A DNA stretch of 18,235 bases from Nanobdellota archaeon. Its GTDB lineage: Archaea > Nanobdellota > Nanobdellia > Pacearchaeales > GW2011-AR1. The stretch is from contig JAHJRM010000013.1 in assembly GCA_018830905.1 (NCBI GenBank), forward strand, positions 1-18,235, written 5' to 3'. Below are positions 12,822 to 18,235 of the stretch, one piece after another. The position numbers were made by a program, and so were the translations under genes. Positions within the stretch are counted from its first letter, which is position 1, and the number at the start of each line of letters is the position of its first letter. Below the pieces are notes generated by a model. It was not told the DNA's origin. It was given only the letters and a program-made list of their open reading frames with translations, and ran no database searches.

Positions 12822-13340
12822 ATGCCAAGAAAGAATAAAGGAGAAGTTAATTTAGAGGCTTTAAATTTTAAACCCTTACTTGAAGAAGCTGTTGTGTGTA
12901 GTAGGTTAGGAAGAACTATTGCAAGTTTTGGTGCTACTTTAACAGGCAGAGAAAAACAAAATGCTAATTTGGTTTATTTGTTATTAAAGGGTGAAAGAGA
13001 GCTACCTGAAAGAACACCAACCACTGCGAGTATTTCTAGAGAAACAAAAACAAAAAAATTTGGTTATCCAGAATCTGTTAAGTGGTTTGTAGAAAAGTAT
13101 CCTAAAGAAGCTCAGCCTTTACTTGCTAAACTGAAGGAAACTTATGATAAGATAGAAACAGCTGTTGTTTATGGGGTTCAGCAAGGAAAAGATTTATCTG
13201 ATGATTATTATGTTAAAGTTTTAGTTGATATTTTGCAGATTCCACAACAAGATGCAGCAGTTATGTATCATGGAGTGATTAAACCGCACATTCAGAGAAT
13301 GGAAGAAAAGGAAGGACTTGTAAAACTCGTGGTTAAGTAG
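12822..13340 (+). CDS. Conserved-looking hypothetical protein (172 aa)
   Basis: No family recognised. It is soluble with no membrane segment or signal, and largely helical. It opens with basic MPRKNKGEVN, and has an extended middle (ELPERTPTTASISRETKTKKFGYPESVKWF) followed by helices with LAKLKETYDKIETAVVYGVQQGKD and a C-terminal PHIQRMEEKEGLVKLVVK. No catalytic motif can be named. Wobble positions favour T and G, as in metG downstream and unlike scpA, dph6 or the MFS gene, in line with the segment having been inverted. The start is the first ATG, 25 bases after a TATA box (leaderless). It stops 34 bases before metG, which has its own box. Confidence 0.75.
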   Translation: MPRKNKGEVNLEALNFKPLLEEAVVCSRLGRTIASFGATLTGREKQNANLVYLLLKGERELPERTPTTASISRETKTKKFGYPESVKWFVEKYPKEAQPLLAKLKETYDKIETAVVYGVQQGKDLSDDYYVKVLVDILQIPQQDAAVMYHGVIKPHIQRMEEKEGLVKLVVK

Positions 13341-13374
13341 TTAGTTTTTTATATTCTTTTCTGGTGTGTTTCTT

Positions 13375-14931
13375 ATGGCAAGCAAGAAGAAGTTTTATGT
13401 TACGACAGCGATTGATTACCCGAATGCAGAGCCGCACATTGGGCATGCTTATCAGAAAGTTTTAGCTGATGTTCTCGCTCGGTGGCACAAGCAGAAGGGC
13501 GAGGACGTTTGGTTTTTGACGGGGACAGACGAGCATGGGAAAAAGGTTCAGGAGAGTGCGGAGAGAGCGGGGAAGAAGCCGAGTCGGTTCGTAGATGAAT
13601 TATCTGTTAAATTCAAGGATGCGTGGAAAGCTCTTGGTGTGGATTATAATAGATTTATACGAACGACCGATAAGGATCATGAGAAACTTGTTCAAGAAGT
13701 TATAAAGAAGAGTAACGATAATGGGGACATTTATCTCGGGGAGTATGAGGGATTGTATTGCACTGGTTGTGAGGCGTATTATACTGAGAAAGATTTAGTT
13801 GATGGAAAGTGCCCGTTACATAATAGACCTTTGGAGGTTTTGAAAGAGGAGTCTTATTTTTTTAGACTGAGTAAGTATCAGGATTTTCTTTTGGATTTGT
13901 ATAAGAAGCATCCTGAATTTATCTTGCCTAAAGAGAGAAGGAATGAGATTGTTAATCGTGTGAAGGAAGGGTTGAAAGATTTAAGCATTTCTAGGACGAG
14001 CTTTGATTGGGGAATTAAGTTTCCTTTGGGCAAGGGGCATATTGTTTATGTTTGGTTCGATGCTTTGTTTAACTATGTTACTGGGGCAGGGAAGGATGGA
14101 GAGTTCTGGCCAGCTGATGTTCATATACTTGGGAAAGATAATTCTTGGTTCCATTGTGTTTATTGGCCTGCGTTTTTGAAATCTGTTGGTTATGATTTGC
14201 CTAAGACTATTTTGGTAAATGGTTTCTTGACTTTTAATGGAAAGAAAATTTCTAAATCTTTAGGGAATGCAATTTCTCCTGTTTCTCTTGTCGAGAAATA
14301 TGGTGTTGATGCGATTCGGTATTATTTATGTAGGAATTTTGTTTTTGGGGAGGACGGGGATTTTTCTGAAGGTATTTTGGTCGAAAGATACAATAATGAG
14401 CTTGCGAATAAGTTGGGCAATTTGGTTTCGAGAGTTGCTGGTTTAATTGAGAAGAATGGTGTGGAGAATGTGAAAAAAATAGTGCCTCCTTTACCTGAGA
14501 AATGGAAGAAAGATATTTTAGACGGAAAAATTGAGATAGAACAAATATTAATAAACAATCCTCGGGGAAATATTTATACTCTTACTAAAAAAAGTGAAAA
14601 AGGGACGGAGAGTCTCTTGTTGGATAAATATTTTAATCTTAGAAGTAACATAGAACCCATTCGATTATTAGTTGATAGACAGATTCAGACTTATCAATTT
14701 GATAAGGCTCTAAATATAATCTTTGCGTTTATTGATTTATGTAATGAGTATGTTCAGGAGAGTAAGCCGTGGAAGAGTGGAGATAAAAAAGTTCTTTACG
14801 AGTTGAAGGAGAGTATTTTGAAAATTGCGGATTTACTTTGGCCATTTATTCCTGAAGCGTCTGAGAAGATTAAAAAACAGTTTTCAGCGAAGAGTATTAA
14901 GAAGGGCGATATTTTGTTTAAGAAGATTTAA
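13375..14931 (+). CDS. metG: Methionyl-tRNA synthetase, without the C-terminal tRNA-binding domain
   Basis: 518 residues from the ATG at 13375 (a GTG at 13366 is in frame, but the TATA-like TTTATATT is about 25 bases before the ATG). Class I signatures: PNAEPHIGH (HIGH at 21-24), FLTGTDEHG (48-55), KISKS (291-295, the KMSKS loop). One zinc knuckle is formed by C129-x2-C132 and C146-x2-H149. Family features WFDALFNYV and HILGKDNSWFHCVYWPAFL are present. The anticodon-binding helical domain begins near 335 and ends with YVQESKPW and PFIPEASEKI. The region 385-430 (around NNPRGNIYTLTKKSEKGTESLLLDK) does not match the usual domain and looks like an insertion. There is no C-terminal OB fold; a free-standing one is encoded at 6496. 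It charges initiator and elongator tRNA-Met. Confidence 0.95.
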   Translation: MASKKKFYVTTAIDYPNAEPHIGHAYQKVLADVLARWHKQKGEDVWFLTGTDEHGKKVQESAERAGKKPSRFVDELSVKFKDAWKALGVDYNRFIRTTDKDHEKLVQEVIKKSNDNGDIYLGEYEGLYCTGCEAYYTEKDLVDGKCPLHNRPLEVLKEESYFFRLSKYQDFLLDLYKKHPEFILPKERRNEIVNRVKEGLKDLSISRTSFDWGIKFPLGKGHIVYVWFDALFNYVTGAGKDGEFWPADVHILGKDNSWFHCVYWPAFLKSVGYDLPKTILVNGFLTFNGKKISKSLGNAISPVSLVEKYGVDAIRYYLCRNFVFGEDGDFSEGILVERYNNELANKLGNLVSRVAGLIEKNGVENVKKIVPPLPEKWKKDILDGKIEIEQILINNPRGNIYTLTKKSEKGTESLLLDKYFNLRSNIEPIRLLVDRQIQTYQFDKALNIIFAFIDLCNEYVQESKPWKSGDKKVLYELKESILKIADLLWPFIPEASEKIKKQFSAKSIKKGDILFKKI

Positions 14932-14942
14932 GGTTGAATGGT

Positions 14943-15061
14943 TTGTTCAAAATAAGCTTTGCTTAATTGTTCACAGGATAAAATTAAGGTAGTAAAACCA
15001 GTAAGTTAATTGTGAATTTGTTTATTATTACTCTTTGGATTTAATTGGCGAGCGAAGCGAG
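14943..15061 (-). repeat. REPIN/MITE-like element, reverse orientation, right end missing
   Basis: On the minus strand it starts with CTCGCTTCGCTCGCC (15061-15047), then TTCACAATTAA (15016-15006), TTACTGGTTTTACTACC and TTAATTTTATCC, and ends in the hairpin AA-T-TAAGC-AAA-GCTTATT (14968-14951), the same design as the 16851 copy including a bulged T. The far GC-rich end is absent; the element runs up to the end of metG. Confidence 0.6.
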
Positions 15062-15077
15062 TGAGTATCTTTGAATA

Positions 15078-15299
15078 GTGGGAAGAAATAGTTACTGCTT
15101 GCCGTTGGCTCACGATTCGTCTAAAGGATTTTCGCTTGGGGAAAAAGTTAAGCCAATAAAATTAAATTTGAGAAGATGACTTTTAATTAACTGAATTATT
15201 TCAAATTCTTCCCGCCCAGCCCAAATTAATGGGGTAAAATCATAAATTGTTTTTGTTTGATATTATTCGTTTTTTGTTTATTTGCGAGCGTAGCGAGCC
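15078..15299 (-). repeat. Second reverse REPIN/MITE-like element, inverted counterpart of the 12308 copy
   Basis: GCGAGCGTAGCGAGCC (15284-15299) is one end, and GCTTGCCGTTGGCTCACGA (15097-15115) the other. GTGGGAAGAAATAGTTACT directly beyond it (15078-15096) matches in reverse the flank of the 12308 copy. Inside, the minus strand reads TTAACTTTTTCCCCAAGCGAA, the conserved box, but no good internal stem. Together with the preceding copy it fills the 481-base gap 14932-15412, in which I see no gene. Confidence 0.55.
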
Positions 15300-15308
15300 T
15301 GAATTAAA

Positions 15309-15357
15309 GGGAGTGACTTGTCAGGAGTCTCCCATACGAACGAGCGCCAGCGAGCCT
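15309..15357 (+). repeat. GTGACTTGTCAG-hairpin repeat followed by a GC-rich end unit
   Basis: GTGACTTGTCAG at 15313-15324, then GGAGTCTCC, which can fold alone or with the preceding GGGAG, then CATACGAACG and GAGCGCCAGCGAGCC (15343-15357). CATACG after the hairpin recurs in the copy at 18090. Confidence 0.6.
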
Positions 15358-15412
15358 CTATTCAAACAAAAAAACTTATTAACACCCCTTCCCTTCCCCC
15401 CACGAGGTGAAA

Positions 15413-16783
15413 ATGGTTTCTAAAAGAATCGAGAATCTGAGACATAAGGCAAGAAGACTCAGCATAAAAGAAGGTATCTTTGCGTCCGCAAAAGGCTCCT
15501 TCGGAGATTATTACATTTCCCCATTTGCAATAGCAATTAATTCTAGCAACTCCGTCGTTGCAATGTTCAGTGCAATCTCTGGTCTCCTCGGTCCGATAAC
15601 CCAAGTGTTCAGCTCTAAACTAATCGGAAAACACTCTCGAAAAGAAATCATTCTAAAATCTGTCCTCCTTGAATCAATGATTTGGCTCCCAATGATTATC
15701 CTCACTTTCCTCTTCTATAAAGGAATCCTCGTGAGCACTCTTCCACTCTTCCTCTTACTAATCTACGCCCTTTATGTTATTCTTGCAAACATCGGTGGCC
15801 CTGCATGGTTTTCTTGGATGGGAGATATTGTCGACGAGGATAAAAGAGGACTCTGGTTTTCAAAAAGAAATCTCATAATCGGATTCACCTCAATCACTCT
15901 TGCACTAGCAGCATCATTCTTCCTCGACTATTTCAAGAGCAAAAACTGGACTATCTTCGGATTCATGACCCTCTTCGCACTCGCCTTCATCGCAAGAATA
16001 ACAACCCTGAGAATCATAAGAAAACAGTACGAGCCAAGAGTAAGAGTAAAAAAAGAAGATTGCTTCAGCTTTTATGAATTTATCACAAGAGCTCCTAAAA
16101 CAAACTTTGGTAAATTCTCTATATTCCGTGCATTCTTCTCCTTCGCAAGCTCCATCTCCTCGCCATTGCTAGCAGTATACCTTCTTAGAAATCTTGGATT
16201 TGATTACAAAACATATATGATAATAATATTAGCAGGAGCGGCCCTCTCATTACTCTTCATGGAAGTCTGGGGAAAAATCGCAGACCAATTCGGAAACTAT
16301 GTAGTTCTAAAAATAACCGCAATTCCTATAGCAATTCTTCCAATACTCTGGATTCTCTCTCCTTCACCAATCTATCTAATTGCAGTCCCATCAATAATTA
16401 GTGGAATTACTTGGGCAGGGTTCGGCCTCTCTTCAGGAAACTTCATCTACGATAATGTCTCACCACAAAAGAGAGGTATTGCAGTCTCATATTACAACAT
16501 GATGTATGGTATGGGGGCCTTCCTAGGAGCAGGATTCGGTGCAATCCTCATAAAAGTAATAAAAACAGATCTAATCGAACCAATTTTCATAATATTCACA
16601 ATAAGTGCAATTGCAAGAATCCTAGTAGTCTTATTTGGATTATCCAAAATAAAAGAAATCAGGAAAGTAAAAAGATCTCACGGAAGAAAAGCGCTAGACC
16701 ACATGATATTCAAAGAAGTAAAGCCAACAATCCTTGAAGAAATTCACGAGATAAGATCCATCGGTGGAAGAGTTCTAGAATAA
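15413..16783 (+). CDS. Major facilitator superfamily permease
   Basis: 456 residues from the ATG at 15413, preceded by GAGGTGA (15404-15410), a strong Shine-Dalgarno; this is one of the few genes here with an obvious SD, as most appear leaderless. About 11-12 hydrophobic helices are visible, with a charged middle loop (about residues 200-230, RKQYEPRVRVKKEDCFSFYE). Between helices 2 and 3 lies SSKLIGKHSRKEIILKS, an MFS-type loop; GDIVDEDKRGLWFSKRN after helix 4 and SPQKRGIAVSYYNMMYGMGAFLGAGFGA in the second half are typical. The substrate cannot be inferred. Third positions favour C, as in scpA and dph6, opposite to metG. Flanked on both sides by repeat elements. Confidence 0.85.
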   Translation: MVSKRIENLRHKARRLSIKEGIFASAKGSFGDYYISPFAIAINSSNSVVAMFSAISGLLGPITQVFSSKLIGKHSRKEIILKSVLLESMIWLPMIILTFLFYKGILVSTLPLFLLLIYALYVILANIGGPAWFSWMGDIVDEDKRGLWFSKRNLIIGFTSITLALAASFFLDYFKSKNWTIFGFMTLFALAFIARITTLRIIRKQYEPRVRVKKEDCFSFYEFITRAPKTNFGKFSIFRAFFSFASSISSPLLAVYLLRNLGFDYKTYMIIILAGAALSLLFMEVWGKIADQFGNYVVLKITAIPIAILPILWILSPSPIYLIAVPSIISGITWAGFGLSSGNFIYDNVSPQKRGIAVSYYNMMYGMGAFLGAGFGAILIKVIKTDLIEPIFIIFTISAIARILVVLFGLSKIKEIRKVKRSHGRKALDHMIFKEVKPTILEEIHEIRSIGGRVLE

Positions 16784-16850
16784 AGATAATTGTCTCAATC
16801 TCAATAAAGGGAATTTTAATATCACTCTACTCATCAAACAAAACACCATC

Positions 16851-17008
16851 ACCTTCGGCTCTTCAAATACATTCGCTTCGCTCATCAATAAATCTAAAAA
16901 ATAATAAAAATTCACAATTAATTTACAGATTTTATAGCATTAATTTTGTATAGCGAAAAACTTGGCAGAGCCAGTTTGGAACCAACCAATCGCGAGCGAT
17001 AGCGAGTC
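16851..17008 (+). repeat. REPIN/MITE-like element, complete copy
   Basis: ACCTTCGGCTCTTC is followed by CATTCGCTTCGCTCATCAA (16870-16888), TTCACAATTAATTTACAG (16911-16928), TTTATAGCATTAATTTTG and TAGCGAA, then the hairpin AAAC-T-TGG-CAGAG-CCA-GTTT (16958-16977), and the right end AATCGCGAGCGATAGCGAG (16988-17006). It fills most of the 314-base gap between the MFS gene and the next gene, in which I see no gene. Confidence 0.7.
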
Positions 17009-17097
17009 TAACTCGAGAATATATCAATCAAGAATAATTCTTTAAAACAAACAATTGTCTCGAAAACTATTTAAAGAAAAAACCTATTTTAATAAAC

Positions 17098-17745
17098 ATG
17101 TTTAAGAAAAATAAATGCCACAATTGCAATAGCAAAATAAGCAATGACTATAATTTCTGTCCATACTGCAAGGTCCCATTGAAAAGCCAGTCTGGAGAAT
17201 TCGGGCTTTTAGGAAAAAATGACATAGAACCTTTTGAGGGAATAAGCTTCCCAAGAGGAATGAATACCATAATTAACACTCTTCTAAAGAGTCTGGACAA
17301 ACAGATGGAAGATTTAGAAAGAAAAAATAATCCCAATCTGAACCAATCAAGAGTGAAAAATAGGGGTCTTGGAATAAGCATATACACTTCAAGTAAAAGA
17401 GCCCCCGAAATAAGATTAACTCCGCCAAATAAGGACAAAGAAATAGAAGAAGAAACTGAAATAATAGAACTCCCCACCGCAAGCCACAAAAAATTTCTCG
17501 GCCTACCTAAAAAAGCCCCAAAAACAGACTTAAGAAGATTTTCAGACAAATTAGTGTACGAAATAAATCTTCCTGGTGTAAAGTCTATCGAAGACATCTC
17601 AATGATTCAATTAGAAAACAGTATAGAACTAAAAGCTCTTGCAAAGGATTTCGTCTTCCACAAAATAATTCCAATCAGCTTACCCATAAGAGATTACGAT
17701 TTCTCAAACAAGAAGTTTACCCTAGAATTAGATACACAAGAATAA
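17098..17745 (+). CDS. Zinc-ribbon protein with C-terminal Hsp20/alpha-crystallin-like domain
   Basis: 215 residues. A short zinc ribbon is at the N-terminus (C7-x2-C10 and C21-x2-C24, with the FCPYC pattern). A charged, probably disordered linker follows (about 65-145, rich in Lys, Asn and Pro, with EIEEETEIIELP). The last about 65 residues (LVYEINLPGVKSIEDISMIQ, then ENSIELKAL and HKIIPISLP, ending KKFTLELD) follow the strand order of an Hsp20-like fold, with the EINLPGV strand-turn typical of small heat-shock proteins. The I-x-I tail needed for large oligomers is absent, so it may be a regulator or co-chaperone rather than a classical sHSP. The start ATG lies about 25 bases after CTATTTAAAG (leaderless). 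The Hsp20 assignment rests on pattern only. Confidence 0.65.
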   Translation: MFKKNKCHNCNSKISNDYNFCPYCKVPLKSQSGEFGLLGKNDIEPFEGISFPRGMNTIINTLLKSLDKQMEDLERKNNPNLNQSRVKNRGLGISIYTSSKRAPEIRLTPPNKDKEIEEETEIIELPTASHKKFLGLPKKAPKTDLRRFSDKLVYEINLPGVKSIEDISMIQLENSIELKALAKDFVFHKIIPISLPIRDYDFSNKKFTLELDTQE

Positions 17746-17770
17746 GATATTTTCTCCCCACTCATAAAAC

Positions 17771-17778
17771 TTATAAAT
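17771..17778 (+). promoter_or_regulatory. TATA box of the tRNA-Ile locus
   Basis: TTATAAAT centred about 26 bases before base 17800, which is the first base of the partial tRNA copy (ATGAGGC). Transcription would therefore begin at the partial copy and not at the complete tRNA 127 bases further on. Confidence 0.5.
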
Positions 17779-17799
17779 GAATTAGAACTGTCCAAAAGT

Positions 17800-17926
17800 A
17801 TGAGGCTGTAGCTCAGCGAGAACACGAAGTGCGATTACGCATACGCGTCGCGAAACACTGAATGTTCGGTTCTCGCGCACTTTCCGGTTTGAAAGTTTTT
17901 AAACCGATTAAACGCTACATCTCTAC
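17800..17926 (+). pseudogene. Partial 5' copy of tRNA-Ile followed by a structured insert
   Basis: ATGAGGCTGTAGCTCAGC (17800-17817) is identical to the start of the complete tRNA (17927-17944) and then diverges. The following 109 bases are strongly structured: GCGAGAAC (17816-17823) pairs with GTTCTCGC (about 17869-17876), CAC-GAA-GTG (17823-17831) is a GAA-triloop hairpin, CGCG-T-CGCG follows, and CGGTTT pairs with AAACCG (17885-17906). It could be an 18-bp target duplication made by insertion of a 109-bp element into the tRNA gene, or a broken tRNA copy. Confidence 0.55.
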
Positions 17927-17928
17927 AT

Positions 17929-18062
17929 GAGGCTGTAGCTCAGCCAGGTCTAGAGCACTGCTCTGATAATTGTATGGGGCTCCGCCCCCTAACAAGTCAC
18001 CCCCGAAGAAAGAGAGATTATCGGAAAGGCAGGGGTCCACGGTTCAAATCCGTGCAGCCTCA
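17929..18062 (+). tRNA. tRNA-Ile(GAT) with a 58-nt intron at 37/38
   Basis: Acceptor GAGGCTG (17929-17935) pairs with CAGCCTC (18055-18061), discriminator A. D arm GCTC-AGCCAGGTCTA-GAGC; anticodon stem CTGCT/GGCAG with loop CTGATA|A, anticodon GAT; T arm CACGG-TTCAAAT-CCGTG. Exon 1 is 17929-17968, the intron 17969-18026, exon 2 18027-18062. CTGATAAT can pair with ATTATCGG at the intron end, leaving AAA as the 3' bulge, close to the bulge-helix-bulge target of the archaeal splicing endonuclease. The intron's middle is a GTGACTTGTTAG repeat on the minus strand with hairpin GGGGC-TCC-GCCCC (17976-17988). CCA is not encoded. Partial copies of the gene lie on both sides. Confidence 0.88.
17976..18000 (-). 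repeat. GTGACTTGTTAG-hairpin repeat inside the tRNA-Ile intron
   Basis: Minus strand GTGACTTGTTAG (18000-17989) followed by GGGGC-GGA-GCCCC (17988-17976) and ATAC. Compared with the copies at 12532 and 18090, the leading word is kept while the stem bases differ and still pair. Confidence 0.7.
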
Positions 18063-18085
18063 TTTATATTTGCACGTAATAAAAG

Positions 18086-18120
18086 GAAGGTGACTTGTTA
18101 GGAAACCTTGGTTTCATACG
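18086..18120 (+). repeat. GTGACTTGTTAG-hairpin repeat between tRNA-Ile and its 3' partial copy
   Basis: GTGACTTGTTAG (18090-18101), then GAAACC-TT-GGTTTC (18102-18115) and ATACG. It separates the end of the complete tRNA from the partial copy at 18122. Confidence 0.7.
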
Positions 18121-18121
18121 A

Positions 18122-18136
18122 CCGTGCAGCCTCATT
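18122..18136 (+). pseudogene. Partial 3' copy of tRNA-Ile
   Basis: CCGTGCAGCCTCATT is identical to 18050-18064, the 3' part of the T arm, acceptor and first downstream bases of the complete tRNA. The 72-base offset contains one GTGACTTGTTAG repeat, as expected if an insertion at the tRNA 3' end had duplicated the site. Confidence 0.6.
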
Positions 18137-18235
18137 ACGCGAAGTGTATCCTCACGAGCGTCCGACGAAGTCGGTGAGTCTGTAAGACTCATTACGCGAA
18201 GTGTATCCTCACGAGCGTCCGACGAAGTCGGTGAG
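18131..18235. repeat. 57-bp tandem repeat, two copies, running into the window end
   Basis: A 48-bp block starting CTCATTACGCGAAGTG and ending CGAAGTCGGTGAG is at 18131-18178 and identically at 18188-18235, with TCTGTAAGA between, so the period is 57 bp. Each block can form ACGC-GAA-GTGT and CCGAC-GAA-GTCGG hairpins, the latter extended by CTCA/TGAG. The array may continue beyond the window, and the sequence stops exactly at the end of a block. Confidence 0.8.

Noticed and set aside
17802..17928. A second tRNA gene or a split tRNA half
   Set aside because: Beyond the first 16 bases there is no anticodon arm or T arm; the following hairpins do not fit a cloverleaf. A trans-spliced half cannot be excluded, but no partner is seen.
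18131..18235. CRISPR array at the window end
   Set aside because: Repeat is 48 bp, the spacer only 9 bp and there are just two units; this is a tandem repeat, not a CRISPR.

Overview
This window looks like a piece of an AT-rich archaeal genome, most likely a small-genome DPANN lineage of the Pacearchaeota/Woesearchaeota kind. The support is archaeal ribosomal proteins S24e and S27ae, a nascent-polypeptide-associated complex protein, a diphthamide amidase, an ScpA-type condensin subunit, tRNA genes with introns at the canonical 37/38 position, and many genes with an A/T-rich TATA box about 25-30 bases before the ATG, i.e. apparently leaderless mRNAs. The lineage is an inference; no database search was possible.

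Layout. 1-485: end of rps24e and rps27ae, then a terminator, a strong hairpin of unknown role (646-698) and a tandem direct repeat before scpA. 899-2383: scpA and dph6. 2468-3961 (minus): tRNA-His(GTG) with intron, a two-TM small protein, and hisS, all in one direction. 3962-4541: gene-free repeat-rich DNA. 4542-6412: nac, an unknown protein, a MinD-like ATPase and a 54-residue protein. 6496-7902: a free-standing MetRS-type tRNA-binding OB-fold gene whose 3' end is duplicated on the far side of a nucleotidyltransferase/HEPN toxin-antitoxin pair. 7937-12219 (minus): two large repeat-rich surface proteins with VGIGTT motifs and a small repeat protein, all three behind nearly the same promoter. 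12697-14931: tRNA-Gly(CCC), an unknown protein and metG, in a segment whose strand composition is opposite to its flanks. 15413-17745: an MFS permease and a zinc-ribbon/Hsp20-like protein. 17771-18235: an intron-containing tRNA-Ile(GAT) surrounded by partial copies of itself, structured inserts and a 57-bp tandem repeat at the window end.

The least expected content is between the genes. One family of about 85-200 bp elements has GC-rich ends of the GCTCGCTTCGCTCGC type in inverted orientation and an internal hairpin whose stem sequence changes from copy to copy while pairing, a bulged T and a CAGAG-like loop are mostly kept. A second family has the invariant word GTGACTTGTYAG followed by a hairpin of changing sequence; one copy lies inside the tRNA-Ile intron. 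Both look like undescribed REPIN/MITE-like elements or structured RNAs. They sit at gene ends, may have trimmed dph6, and flank the apparently inverted metG segment.

Translation dominates the gene content (two ribosomal proteins, HisRS, MetRS, a MetRS-like OB fold, three tRNAs, Dph6, NAC). The surface-protein cluster and the toxin-antitoxin pair look like accessory DNA laid into that background.
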